A stretch of DNA of 64,000 nucleotides from Citromicrobium sp. UBA3494. GTDB lineage: Bacteria > Pseudomonadota > Alphaproteobacteria > Sphingomonadales > Sphingomonadaceae. Position 1 is the stretch's first letter, and each line of letters opens with the position of its first letter. The notes under the pieces are model-generated. The model had not been told where the DNA came from and did not search any database. It saw only the letters and a program-made list of their open reading frames with translations. Made by a program: the position numbers and the translations under genes. The stretch covers positions 1 to 64,000 of the forward strand of contig DFQH01000002.1 in assembly GCA_002377695.1 (NCBI GenBank), read 5' to 3'. This document shows positions 8,872 through 17,426 of the stretch, in pieces.

Positions 8872-9920
8872 GGCGCGCCGGTGCCCAGTCGATGGCCCAC
8901 GCCGTTGAGCTCCAGCAGCGGGCGCCACCATGATTCGTTCTCCAGATACCAGCGTACGGTGCGTTCCATCCCCTCTTCCACTGTCACGCTGGGTCGCCAG
9001 CGCAGCTCGCGGCGTATGCGTGTGGGGTCGATGGCATAGCGCGCGTCATGGCCTGGGCGATCGGTGACAAAAGTGATCAGATCGGCATATGTGCCAGTCT
9101 CGCGCGGGCGCAAACGGTCAAGAATGCCGCAAATGGTTTGCACCAGCTGCAGGTTTGTGCGCTCGTTTTCGCCGCCGATGTTGTAGCTGCGCCCTAACGC
9201 GCCCTTGGTGGCCACCAACAGCAGTGCATCGGCGTGATCTTCAACGTAAAGCCAATCGCGGATGTTGCTGCCATCGCCGTAGATTGGCAGCGCCCGCCCC
9301 GCCAAGGCATTCAGAATAACCAGCGGTATCAGCTTTTCCGGGAAGTGGTGAGGCCCGTAATTGTTGGAGCAATTGCTGAGCACAGCGGGTAGGCCATAGG
9401 TCGCGAACCAAGCACGCACCAGATGATCTGACGCGGCTTTCGAAGCCGAATAGGGGCTTCGCGGGTCATACGCCGTCGTCTCGGTGAACTTCTCGGCCGG
9501 ATCTACAGGCAACGAACCGAACACCTCGTCCGTTGAAATATGATGAAAGCGAAACCCGTCTGGCCGTCCCGCTGCCTGCCAGTATTTGCGCGCCGCTTCC
9601 AGCATGTTGAACGTGCCAGTGATATTGGTGTCGATAAAATCGGCGGGCCCATCGATGGAGCGGTCAACATGGGATTCGGCTGCCAGATGCATTACAATAT
9701 CAGGCTGGTGCGCGGCGAAGACCACATCCAGCGCTGCGCGGTCGCGGACATCGGCTCGCACAAAGGCGTAAAGCGGGCTGTCTGCCACCGCCGCGACATT
9801 GGCAAGATTGGCGGCATAGGTCAGCGCATCTAGGTTCACCACCTGGTGCCCGCGCGCCACCGCCAGCCGCACCACGGCCGAGCCGATAAATCCCGCCCCG
9901 CCTGTGACAAGTAGTTTCAT
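8868..9920 (-). CDS. rmlB: dTDP-glucose 4,6-dehydratase (RmlB)
   Basis: RmlB converts dTDP-glucose to dTDP-4-keto-6-deoxyglucose using bound NAD. The 350-residue SDR protein has the [10 protein letters not shown] dinucleotide motif at residues 7-16, the family segment [15 protein letters not shown], the TDE catalytic segment [12 protein letters not shown], and [12 protein letters not shown] (YxxxK). The ending [17 protein letters not shown] region is also canonical. Length matches the family. It begins just downstream of the damaged rmlC and is coupled to rmlD by a four-base overlap. It is the only rmlB in the window. Confidence 0.97.
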   Translation of the reverse strand: MKLLVTGGAGFIGSAVVRLAVARGHQVVNLDALTYAANLANVAAVADSPLYAFVRADVRDRAALDVVFAAHQPDIVMHLAAESHVDRSIDGPADFIDTNITGTFNMLEAARKYWQAAGRPDGFRFHHISTDEVFGSLPVDPAEKFTETTAYDPRSPYSASKAASDHLVRAWFATYGLPAVLSNCSNNYGPHHFPEKLIPLVILNALAGRALPIYGDGSNIRDWLYVEDHADALLLVATKGALGRSYNIGGENERTNLQLVQTICGILDRLRPRETGTYADLITFVTDRPGHDARYAIDPTRIRRELRWRPSVTVEEGMERTVRWYLENESWWRPLLELNGVGHRLGTGAP

Positions 9921-9923
9921 CTC

Positions 9924-10498
9924 TTATCCCTCAAAGGTGAATGGACTGTTTAAGCCTGCCAGCAGCGGGGCGCCGATTACGGGCCAATCGATGCCAATCT
10001 CAGGGTCATCTCAACGCAGCGCACCCTCTGTTTCTGGGGCATAATAATAGCTACGGCATAATAATAGCTACATTTGTAAATGATCTCGCTGTCGGGCTCG
10101 AGCGTGGCAAAGCCATGGGCAAATCCTGCGGGGATATATAGTTGTGTGCCATTTTCCGCGCTGAGATCATAGCCCACCCACTGGCCATAGGTCGGGCTGC
10201 CGCGACGAATAAAGACGGCTACATCAAAAATTGCGCCCCGGCCACAGCGTACTAGCTTAGCCTGAGCGTGCGGAGGTGCCTGAAAATGCAGGCCCCGCAC
10301 CGTGCCCACCTTGGCCGAGAGCGAATGGTTGTCCTGAACGAATTCAGCATCCAGACCCGCACCGACATAAGCCCGTCGGCTATAGGTTTCCGCAAAGAAT
10401 CCGCGAGCGTCTCCGAACCGTTTTGGGTGGATGAGCACGACGCCCGAGAGTATAGTGTTTTCGACCCGCAAGTGCCCGTCCCCCTTTAGGGCTTCCAT
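9924..10498 (-). pseudogene. rmlC: Second rmlC, broken by a 17-base duplication and a nonsense change
   Basis: The first about 145 codons from ATG at 10498 are a good RmlC (RFGDARGFFAETY, FVQDNHSLSAKVGTVRGLHF, IPAGFAHGFATLEP). A perfect 17-base tandem duplication at 10038-10071 then shifts the frame, so translation ends at 9977 after an unrelated tail. Removing one copy restores the family reading YKCSYYYAPETEGALR. In that frame the next codon, where RmlC has the Trp of RWDDP, is TGA (10011-10013). The family sequence DDPEIGIDWP then resumes to a TAA at 9924-9926. Two separate lesions suggest relaxed selection, presumably because the rmlC at 1,258 covers the step. A 173-residue protein could still be made, but lacks the conserved C-terminal end. 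Confidence 0.9.
10038..10071 (-). repeat. Perfect 17-base tandem duplication in rmlC
   Basis: The + strand sequence GGCATAATAATAGCTAC occurs twice in a row (10038-10054 and 10055-10071). It is not a multiple of three, so it causes the frameshift in the second rmlC. Confidence 0.95.
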
Positions 10499-10589
10499 TT
10501 TCTTTGCGACATGCTTTTAGGCTCGATGCGAGGCTTGGCCTAGACCACGTCACCGCTGTGCGCGCATCGATTGTTTTCTCTCTTCTTAA

Positions 10590-11735
10590 TCACGAACTGA
10601 CACCCTTCATCAGCCCACGATTCCGCAATTCGACAAGTGATTGATCGTAATTGTCTCGTGCCGGCCCTTCTTCTGCTACCCAGGCAGCAAAGCGCGTTAT
10701 CCCCTCGGCAAAGGGAACTTGTGGCTGGTATCCAAGGCGATCGCTGATATGGCTGAGATCTGCGAAGTTATGGCGAATATCTCCGAGGCGAAACTCTCCT
10801 GACACCCTGAAGGCTGCCCCTGCGCCGATGTGCCGGCTTAGGTGGTCCACCACCTCTAGGACCGTGGTGGCGCAACCAGAGCCGACATTGAACACATCGC
10901 CCGCAGCGTTCTGATGTTCGATAGCCAGAACGGTTGCCGCGACGACATCGTCGATGAACACAAAATCCCGGCTCTCGAGACCGTCCTCAAACACGTTAAT
11001 CTCCCTACCCTGCATAATAAGGTTGGCAAAGATCGACAGGATCCCGGTGTATGGATTGGACAGGGACTGGCCGGGACCGTAGACATTCTGATACCGCAGT
11101 GCCACCGGCTCGATCCCCAGAAGTGGCGCCACGGTCATCACCATCTGCTCCTGAACCTGCTTGGTGATGCCATAGACCGAACTAGGGTGAATCTTCGAGT
11201 TTTCGTCTGTCGGGCAAAGCTCGTAATCCTCGCCGGTCCGGGGGTCGATCGGGTTGAAACGACCAGCCTCGCAATCGGCCTCACGCCGCTGAGAGGGATA
11301 GACGAAAGCTCCGCTGCTGTCGCGATACCGCCCTTCGCCGTAGATCGAGCGCGAAGAGGCAACAACTATGCGCTTCACCGTATGGGGAACGCTGGCGAGG
11401 ATATCCAGCAGCAGCGTTGTGCCGCCGATATTGACTTCGGAGTAATGGTGCACGTTGTACATCGATTGCCCGGTGCCCGTTTCCGCCGCGAAATGAACGA
11501 CAACGTCGGCCGATTTCAGCAGGTCGGTCATGATCGCCTTGTCGGTCACCGAACCCTTGACGAGACGCGCCACACCCTCGAGCGAGTGCACCAGCGACGA
11601 GGTCTGTGGATAGGGGCCATGGATCTGCTCCGACAGCGTATCTACCGCTATGACCTCATAGCCTTTCGCGTTTAAGGATCGAGCCAGGTTCGACCCGATG
11701 AAACCCGCGCCGCCGGTGATCAGAACTGTTTTCAT
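10590..11735 (-). CDS. NAD-dependent nucleotide-sugar epimerase, dTDP-L-rhamnose 4-epimerase-like
   Basis: An SDR epimerase/dehydratase of 381 residues with [14 protein letters not shown] at residues 8-21 and the YxxxK motif in SSVYGITKQVQEQ. It has an insertion between the SRSIYGEGRY segment and the YxxxK (PTDENSKIHPSSVY). This layout resembles the WbiB/Tll group that turns dTDP-L-rhamnose into dTDP-6-deoxy-L-talose. The assignment rests on the insert and on the adjacent rml genes; other nucleotide substrates are possible. It ends the assembly block and overlaps the preceding glycosyltransferase gene by four bases, so it is probably co-transcribed with wzx, wzy and the glycosyltransferases. 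Confidence 0.75.
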   Translation of the reverse strand: MKTVLITGGAGFIGSNLARSLNAKGYEVIAVDTLSEQIHGPYPQTSSLVHSLEGVARLVKGSVTDKAIMTDLLKSADVVVHFAAETGTGQSMYNVHHYSEVNIGGTTLLLDILASVPHTVKRIVVASSRSIYGEGRYRDSSGAFVYPSQRREADCEAGRFNPIDPRTGEDYELCPTDENSKIHPSSVYGITKQVQEQMVMTVAPLLGIEPVALRYQNVYGPGQSLSNPYTGILSIFANLIMQGREINVFEDGLESRDFVFIDDVVAATVLAIEHQNAAGDVFNVGSGCATTVLEVVDHLSRHIGAGAAFRVSGEFRLGDIRHNFADLSHISDRLGYQPQVPFAEGITRFAAWVAEEGPARDNYDQSLVELRNRGLMKGVSS

Positions 11736-12733
11736 TGTAATCTCGCTTTCGTTCTTGTCGCCGAGCTGTCATCTAGCAGGTCGGCAATGAATTCATCCAT
11801 CGTCCGGATTGTCTGGCGGGTGTCGGCCCGGGCAAGTCCGTCGATGAGGTCGGGCAGGCGCTCGGGATCTCCGTCAAGCGGGAAAATCACCACATCGCCA
11901 TCGCCGAAAATGCCTGCACGGGCCGCATGCGGGTTGTTCGTTATGACCGGCACCCGCATGCTGAGCGCCTCGAAACAGCGCACGGTTATTCCGCTTTGCA
12001 GCGGGTGGGCGTAGTCGAGCGTGGTTTTCGAATTCGCGATCGCATCCATCGCCTGTTCATAGCTAAGCGCCTTGTGGGAGATGTGACGCCGAAGCCGCCA
12101 GGCCGCAAGCGGCGCGCGCAAGACATGCGGTATATATGTGAAGAGGCTCCCGGCATATAGAAACACGAACACGCGCCGTCCCTTGAGTGATCTCAAGGCC
12201 CGATCAACGTAGTGCAGGCGCTGGGAATGAACCCGCATCACGACCGACAGATCATAGGCCGGTTCGTCTGGTTGCATCTTAGTGGTCGTTCCCGTGAACA
12301 GATGGACCAGTGGCAGGCCATGGCGTTCCGAGTCTTCGATATCAAAGGTCGCAAAGCGATCAGGCTTGTCTTTCCAGTCGAGCGGTGAGGGGCTGTAGTC
12401 GAAACTGTCCCATGTATAAGACACGACCCGGTCCGCATGCTCCTTGAGTATCTTGATCGCCTGCTGGCTCATGCCGCGCCCCTTCACGATCAATACCAGA
12501 TCGTATCGCGATGCTTTGCGGAGGTGTTGGCGCAGAGCAGCCAGTGTCGTAAATCGTGCAATAGGCAATATCGTCCGAGCAAGGATCTTACCAAAGGGAT
12601 TGGAAGGATACTCCTCGTTCATCAGTTCTACATCGTAGCCACGGGTTTCGAGGGCCGCACGTAGGCGCTCGTGAAAGGTGTAGAACGTCAATGGCGCAAT
12701 GAGCAGACAGCGAGGTCGAGGAGGAGTGGTCAC
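11732..12733 (-). CDS. CgeB-like glycosyltransferase (copy 1)
   Basis: This 333-residue cytosolic protein looks like a GT-B-type glycosyltransferase of the YkvP/CgeB kind. Visible landmarks are the N-terminal DLVLIVKGRGMSQQAIKIL and SYTWDSFDYS, and a C-terminal DYAHPLQSGITVRCFEAL with the HP and E residues expected in the nucleotide-binding half. It is a paralogue of the protein at 15,624-16,685, which has the matching segments VLVLKGDSLG, YQWDS and HPLQSGLTMRTLEA. Donor and acceptor cannot be read from sequence. It is coupled by four-base overlaps to the Wzy-like gene upstream and the epimerase downstream. Confidence 0.75.
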   Translation of the reverse strand: MTTPPRPRCLLIAPLTFYTFHERLRAALETRGYDVELMNEEYPSNPFGKILARTILPIARFTTLAALRQHLRKASRYDLVLIVKGRGMSQQAIKILKEHADRVVSYTWDSFDYSPSPLDWKDKPDRFATFDIEDSERHGLPLVHLFTGTTTKMQPDEPAYDLSVVMRVHSQRLHYVDRALRSLKGRRVFVFLYAGSLFTYIPHVLRAPLAAWRLRRHISHKALSYEQAMDAIANSKTTLDYAHPLQSGITVRCFEALSMRVPVITNNPHAARAGIFGDGDVVIFPLDGDPERLPDLIDGLARADTRQTIRTMDEFIADLLDDSSATRTKARLQ

Positions 12734-13992
12734 TTTGCGCTCGCATGAAAGTAGTCATTGCGCCGCCGGTAGTTTTCCTCCGCCGAAAAACTTGCAGAAA
12801 GCTTTGCGCAAACAATGGAGAGAGCGAACAATACATCCACGAGGAAGTAGCGTTCGCCCTGAACCAACATCCCGATAAGATAGGCCGTCAGATGCATGGC
12901 GAGTAACGTGAAATAGGGGTTGGATCGGGGAAGCGTCAACAGGATCCTGAAAATCTCGCGCAGCATCATCGCATAAGCGAATAACCCAAAATAGCCATGG
13001 AATTGAAGAATATCGATGAACCCGTTATGGGCGTAGATCCTGAGCCCAATCGCCCCGAACATATATTCTTTAGCTAAGGTTGGCCCAAAGCCGAAGATCT
13101 GTTGCTGGAACGGAGAGGAGAAGAACTGCCCTAGTGCCGTCGTCCAGTACAAAAACCGGCCAGAGCCCAATTGGTTAAGCGTGACATCTTGCCGAGCCAT
13201 AAGGACGTTCAATCCAAGCATGCGCAACCGGAAGACTTCAGACGTCTCGAAAAGGTAGACTGCCGACGGGACCGAGGCGATGACTAGAACTAAGGCCAAT
13301 CGGAAATGGATGCGCTTGCGCGAGGACGCCAGCAGCACGAGAAGCGCGGAGGCAAACATAGCAAGCCCAGTTCGCACCAGGGTAAGAAATGAGGCGACCA
13401 GACCGACGGCCATCAACGCCAGATAGAACATTCGCGTGGTTCTCGTTCGGGCATAGGGTAAGGCCCAAAGCAGCGTCGCCGAGGCGACCGTGAGCGTCAT
13501 GCTCGCCCCGTGCGCGTTCTGGAAAATTCCGACGAAGCCGAACACTGTATCCCCCCCGCCGAACAATGACAAGTCGTAGCCTGACTCTAGTGGAGACAGG
13601 AGGTTGAGAAGAAATGGGGTCGTGGACAACAAGATAAAAGCAGAGAGAACAATAATAAATCTACGGGCGTAGTATTCGCCCTTTTCCGTATCTCTAAATG
13701 AGTACAGCCAGAACCCGAAAAGAATCGGTATATAGGCGTTCTTCAACGCAGTTGAGGCAGTTTCGAATGGGTCGATGGCTAGAGACTCATTGAAGAACCC
13801 CGCAACAAAAAGTAGTAAACCCCAAACAGTCAGCCTTGGTAGAGCTCTACCGCGCGGACTTATATATAGACCAATTAATAGAACGGCGAACAGAAGAGCC
13901 TTCCACAAGACAGCGAAGGGAACGGAGCCGATAGGCAGCGGCTCGACATAGAATAGGACGAAGAAAAAAACAAACCCAAGGCCTATTTTCAC
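12730..13992 (-). CDS. Wzy-like O-antigen/EPS polymerase
   Basis: A 420-residue, very hydrophobic protein with about eleven predicted membrane segments and a periplasmic loop containing FQNAHGASMTLTVA and the late segment IGLRIYAHNGFIDILQF. The spaced loops and the HN-G pattern are typical of the O-antigen ligase/Wzy superfamily. Within the assembly block it is flanked by glycosyltransferases and Wzx, which favours the repeat-unit polymerase rather than the ligase. Overlaps with both neighbours (ATGA) indicate one operon. The sequence is markedly less GC-rich than the nonulosonate genes upstream. Confidence 0.8.
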   Translation of the reverse strand: MKIGLGFVFFFVLFYVEPLPIGSVPFAVLWKALLFAVLLIGLYISPRGRALPRLTVWGLLLFVAGFFNESLAIDPFETASTALKNAYIPILFGFWLYSFRDTEKGEYYARRFIIVLSAFILLSTTPFLLNLLSPLESGYDLSLFGGGDTVFGFVGIFQNAHGASMTLTVASATLLWALPYARTRTTRMFYLALMAVGLVASFLTLVRTGLAMFASALLVLLASSRKRIHFRLALVLVIASVPSAVYLFETSEVFRLRMLGLNVLMARQDVTLNQLGSGRFLYWTTALGQFFSSPFQQQIFGFGPTLAKEYMFGAIGLRIYAHNGFIDILQFHGYFGLFAYAMMLREIFRILLTLPRSNPYFTLLAMHLTAYLIGMLVQGERYFLVDVLFALSIVCAKLSASFSAEENYRRRNDYFHASAK

Positions 13993-15167
13993 TTGGCAGT
14001 GGCTCCTTTAATAATCTCGGTGTAGATCTGACCCAATAGCTGCACCTGTTTGGGCAGCGAGTAGGTTTCTTGCACGGTCCTGTGCGCATTCATAGCTAGG
14101 TCGTGCAACACGCCTGTCTTTTTCATTTCCACGGCCTGATGCAGACCTAGTGTAAGGCTTTGCGGTGAGCCCTTTTCAATCATGACGCCGTTGCTTCGGT
14201 CTCTGATCACCTCGGAGATGGAGCCAACAGAGGTAGTAATCGGGACTACCCCCGACGCCATCGACTCTAGCAACACCATGGGTAGTCCTTCACGCAATGA
14301 TGGCATTATCACCACGTCGGCCCATGCATAAGCCTCAGATTTTTTCTTGCCCCCAGCGACCCCCTCGAAGCTGAACGCATCGCCCAATGAGGCCGCTAGA
14401 CGCGAGGTAATTTCGGCCTCCAGGTCGCCTGCCCCATGCATTCTGATCTGTAGTTGATCGCGCAGGTCAGGGTCTGCCTCAATAGCGTCGCACAGCACAG
14501 AAAGCCCTTTTTCCGGGCTCAATCGGCCGATGGATAGGACACGCAGACGCCCACCTGTCGGCTTGACCGGACATTCGTTCGCGGTTCTAACCGCATTGCG
14601 GAGCACACGAATTTTGTCCGGGTTGGTATTATATATTCGGGCAATGCTGGAAGCCTCTAGATCGCTCAACACAATGATGACAGACGCCTCATCGAGGGAT
14701 GCAAGAGCGATCCGCCGGATCAGGCCCGACGGCGGTCCGTCGTGAACAAACGTTCCGCCATGCAGGTGATAGATGACCGCCAGTTCGAAAAACTTCGCCA
14801 TCCGGATCAACGCCCAGTCGCGAAGGATAGCCAGCGCACTTAACGGTCCATTAATGTGTACGATGGTTGGACGAGTTCGCCTGATCAAACTAAAAAAGTT
14901 GATCAAAACTGCAATCTGCGACACCAACCACAAGACACCGCGCCCCTGCCGATCGCGCTTTCCCACTATGGCTGGAGAGATCATCCAGTCGAACGCCAGC
15001 CCAGGGTGCTGACTGGCGAAAATCAAGCCAGAGACGACCGACGAAATGCCGCTTACATTGGCATTCGGATTCAGAGAAGGCGTAGTCATAACCACCGTTT
15101 TCGGAAGAACGTCTTCATTTTGAAATTTAATCTTTTTCACGGCAGGCAACCTTTGCTTTGGGGCCAT
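13989..15167 (-). CDS. GT4-family glycosyltransferase
   Basis: The 392-residue product has the two GT-B halves of family 4. The N-terminal half has a glycine-containing loop (NVSGISSVVSGL). The C-terminal half has VLSIGRLSPEKGLSVL and the donor-binding EX7E segment REGLPMVLLESMASG. The ATG at 15167 has AGGA six bases upstream and is preferred over the frame's upper limit at 15197. The start codon lies inside the remains of an acetyltransferase gene (15,127-15,450), so the upstream end of this gene sits on decayed sequence. Substrate is unknown. It is coupled to the Wzy-like gene by four bases. Confidence 0.88.
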   Translation of the reverse strand: MAPKQRLPAVKKIKFQNEDVLPKTVVMTTPSLNPNANVSGISSVVSGLIFASQHPGLAFDWMISPAIVGKRDRQGRGVLWLVSQIAVLINFFSLIRRTRPTIVHINGPLSALAILRDWALIRMAKFFELAVIYHLHGGTFVHDGPPSGLIRRIALASLDEASVIIVLSDLEASSIARIYNTNPDKIRVLRNAVRTANECPVKPTGGRLRVLSIGRLSPEKGLSVLCDAIEADPDLRDQLQIRMHGAGDLEAEITSRLAASLGDAFSFEGVAGGKKKSEAYAWADVVIMPSLREGLPMVLLESMASGVVPITTSVGSISEVIRDRSNGVMIEKGSPQSLTLGLHQAVEMKKTGVLHDLAMNAHRTVQETYSLPKQVQLLGQIYTEIIKGATAK

Positions 15168-15450
15168 TAATAATCCTATTTGGCCCACAGCTCTCAACTG
15201 CGAGCGCTCCTGGCTCTATAATTGACCCGGGTCCCATCTTGTTATCACCTGTGATGACCGAGTTCGCACCGATCGACACGTCATCCCCATAATAGGCGCT
15301 GGGCCACCACCTACCTACGAGCCGATGGTCGTGTTTCGCCGTAACGTCACGTCGCTTCCGATCACAGTTTCCTAGTTCACCGCGGGTCCCACGCCATGGA
15401 AAACTGCTTGCCCTGGACCAGCGCGGACCTTGTCTGGCACTCGACGCCAA
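15127..15450 (-). pseudogene. Decayed hexapeptide-repeat acetyltransferase (CysE-like)
   Basis: On the minus strand two frames together give a serine-acetyltransferase-like left-handed beta-helix. One frame reads GPGQAVFHGVGPAVN, stop, ETVIGSDVTLRRNTTIGS, stop, VGGGPAPI. The next frame continues GDDVSIGANSVITGDNKMGPGS and ends near RIINGPKAKVA. The two in-frame stops and the one-base shift near 15285-15295 make an active protein unlikely. The last 41 bases overlap the 5' end of the GT4 gene. The intact ancestor presumably acetylated a sugar of this polysaccharide, but that is inference. No start could be placed; sequence above 15450 is AT-rich. Confidence 0.8.
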
Positions 15451-15623
15451 GGATTAACCTAATTTGAAATTAATATATTAATCTTACAGGCAATCTACCG
15501 ATGCGGATGACCGGGAGCGGGCGCTGAGAAGACCAACTTGGATACGATAGCTTGCAACGATGACGAGGGATTTAAAGGAAGCGCGATTTCTCCAGCAGTC
15601 GTGAGTAAGTTTAGCGTCAACGA

Positions 15624-16685
15624 TCACCATGGTCTTGCCGCCTCGGTAGAGCCGCAATCCGACGGACTGTTACAGTCAAGTACGTCCAGTAGCCATTGCT
15701 GAAGCGAAAAACGCTTTACGATCTCAGGATCGTAGACCGCCGGCGTTCGATCCAAGAAACCATCAGGAATCAGAGGCTGTTCTTCGGTCAGGACGCAGAT
15801 GTTTTCGGATCCATAAAAAGAGTAATTAGCGATTTCTCGGTTAGTGGTTATGATCTTCTTACCGAGGCCGATAGCCTCAAGTGTGCGCATCGTTAAGCCA
15901 CTTTGCAAAGGATGTGGGAAATCCAGTACGGCTTCAGCTTGCTTCGTCCACGCGACATATGTTTCGTAGGGCAAGGCTCGAAAATGAATGTCCCTGAGAT
16001 CACCTTTGATGAACTGGCTTACAAAATTGAATAGTCCCATGCGGATATATACCCGTACGGGTATACCCTGCGCCTCAGCGTAGGACTTGACTTGCTTAAC
16101 TAGCTTTAAGCGATTGGAGTGCATCGATCCCACAAATACCGCCCCATGGGGCGATGCCTCGAGACTTTTGCTCTGCCTGCTGAAAAACAATGGCCGAAAA
16201 ACAAGCGTCTCATCTGAGGCAGCATCTCTGCGGTCGAATGTGAGACAACGGTCGAACCGCTTTCTTAACTCTGAAAAATTCTTGATAAGGTTGATTGAAT
16301 CCCACTGGTAGAGGATGAAGGTTGCCTCAGGGTGGGCCCGTCGGAGAAGGTCGAGAAAACCAATGCCGAGGGAATCTCCCTTCAAAACCAGCACGGTGTC
16401 AAATTGGTGGTCGTCAAGTTGCGCCTTGAGGCGGTCTTCATGACGCCGTTGGACGCGTTTGCGCAGCAAGGGAAGCTTGTTGATCGGACTGGAAAGGAGG
16501 TGAGATTGCAGCAATAGGCCTGGACGCTCGGCAACCGCCTCAACGTCGGCACCCATGGCTCGCAACCCGTCGGCGATGATAGTGTCGTAGCTAAAAAACC
16601 CGACTCCGACGAAGAGGATTCGCCGGCCTTCGAGGGGGCGATCCGGGGCCGTGCTTGAATCCATTCTTTTCATCGTGTCCTGCAT
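15624..16685 (-). CDS. CgeB-like glycosyltransferase (copy 2)
   Basis: A 353-residue GT-B-like protein paralogous to the one at 11,732-12,733. Shared features are DTVLVLKGDSLGIGF, the short YQWDS patch, and DFPHPLQSGLTMRTLEAIGLG near the C-terminus. The N-terminal GRRILFVGVGFFSYD begins the first Rossmann half. Three ATG codons lie within eight residues (16685, 16673, 16664); the upstream one has GAGG close by, and the choice changes only the first few residues. A 173-base gap with the acetyltransferase remnant follows it downstream. Sugar specificity is unknown. Confidence 0.75.
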   Translation of the reverse strand: MQDTMKRMDSSTAPDRPLEGRRILFVGVGFFSYDTIIADGLRAMGADVEAVAERPGLLLQSHLLSSPINKLPLLRKRVQRRHEDRLKAQLDDHQFDTVLVLKGDSLGIGFLDLLRRAHPEATFILYQWDSINLIKNFSELRKRFDRCLTFDRRDAASDETLVFRPLFFSRQSKSLEASPHGAVFVGSMHSNRLKLVKQVKSYAEAQGIPVRVYIRMGLFNFVSQFIKGDLRDIHFRALPYETYVAWTKQAEAVLDFPHPLQSGLTMRTLEAIGLGKKIITTNREIANYSFYGSENICVLTEEQPLIPDGFLDRTPAVYDPEIVKRFSLQQWLLDVLDCNSPSDCGSTEAARPW

Positions 16686-16772
16686 TACCTCGCCCCGTAT
16701 CCCTCAAATTTTTTCTAGGTCATGGGGCGATCGGGGTCAGTACCAACCAATGTCGCGCGCAACCGCGAAGCC

Positions 16773-17426
16773 TCATACGCTGAACCGTCCTTCTGCGTCG
16801 GTCTTGCGCCATGTCCCAGTCTCGGGCTCACGCCGTTTAAGAATACGTGCCGGCACGCCGGCGATTACACAATAATCGGGGAAGGTGCCGCGCACCACGG
16901 CGTTGGTGCCGACGATGCAATGATTGCCAAGCCTGGTGCCGGCCTGAATCTTTGCGCCGGCACCGATAAAACAATTATCGCCGATGCGCGTGCGTTTGAC
17001 ATCAATCGCTTGTTGAAGAGCCGGAACCCCAATTTCGGTGTATTCGTGGTCAATATCGGTAACGAGTACTCCGTACATGATTGCAGTGCCCTCTCCGATC
17101 TCAAGAGTGCTGGCAAATGTAACATGACAATTCTGCTGAAAACTGCATCGATCGCCGATACGGATGCACGGGCCGTACCGCTCGTTTCCATAGATGTCCA
17201 CCGCTTCGATGCGGACGCCCGGCCAGATGAATACTTTCTGGCCAAGCTCGATGAATTCGGGTGTCCAGAACAGGGGGCGTTGAACGATGCTGCCGCGCCC
17301 GCAGGCCTTCAATCGTCGGGCATGGATCAAACGCGTGAACAGCCGCCCCCATAAGTACCCGAGCCATTGCCGCCGTCGGGAGGGCGGTAGGCGGAGCCAC
17401 GTGCCAAATAGCCTCAAAATCTTCAT
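16773..17426 (-). CDS. Hexapeptide-repeat O-acetyltransferase, WcaF-like
   Basis: A 217-residue left-handed beta-helix protein with isoleucine-patch hexapeptides (ELGQKVFIWPGVRIEA, RIGDNCFIGAGAKIQAG, HCIVGTNAVVRG) and the C-terminal IAGVPARILKRRE. The catalytic-type histidine lies in TDIDHEYTEIG. It resembles colanic-acid and maltose O-acetyltransferases, so it probably acetylates a sugar of the repeat unit with acetyl-CoA. The ATG at 17426 gives a four-base overlap with wzx and is chosen over a start at 17447. In principle it could stand in for the missing LegH, but its WcaF-like build argues against that. Confidence 0.85.
   Translation of the reverse strand: MKILRLFGTWLRLPPSRRRQWLGYLWGRLFTRLIHARRLKACGRGSIVQRPLFWTPEFIELGQKVFIWPGVRIEAVDIYGNERYGPCIRIGDRCSFQQNCHVTFASTLEIGEGTAIMYGVLVTDIDHEYTEIGVPALQQAIDVKRTRIGDNCFIGAGAKIQAGTRLGNHCIVGTNAVVRGTFPDYCVIAGVPARILKRREPETGTWRKTDAEGRFSV

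Noticed and set aside
16773..17426. WcaF-like acetyltransferase as the missing LegH
   Set aside because: It is located in the wzx block, outside the nonulosonate operon, and resembles O-acetyltransferases acting on assembled sugars rather than NeuD/LegH-type N-acetylases.
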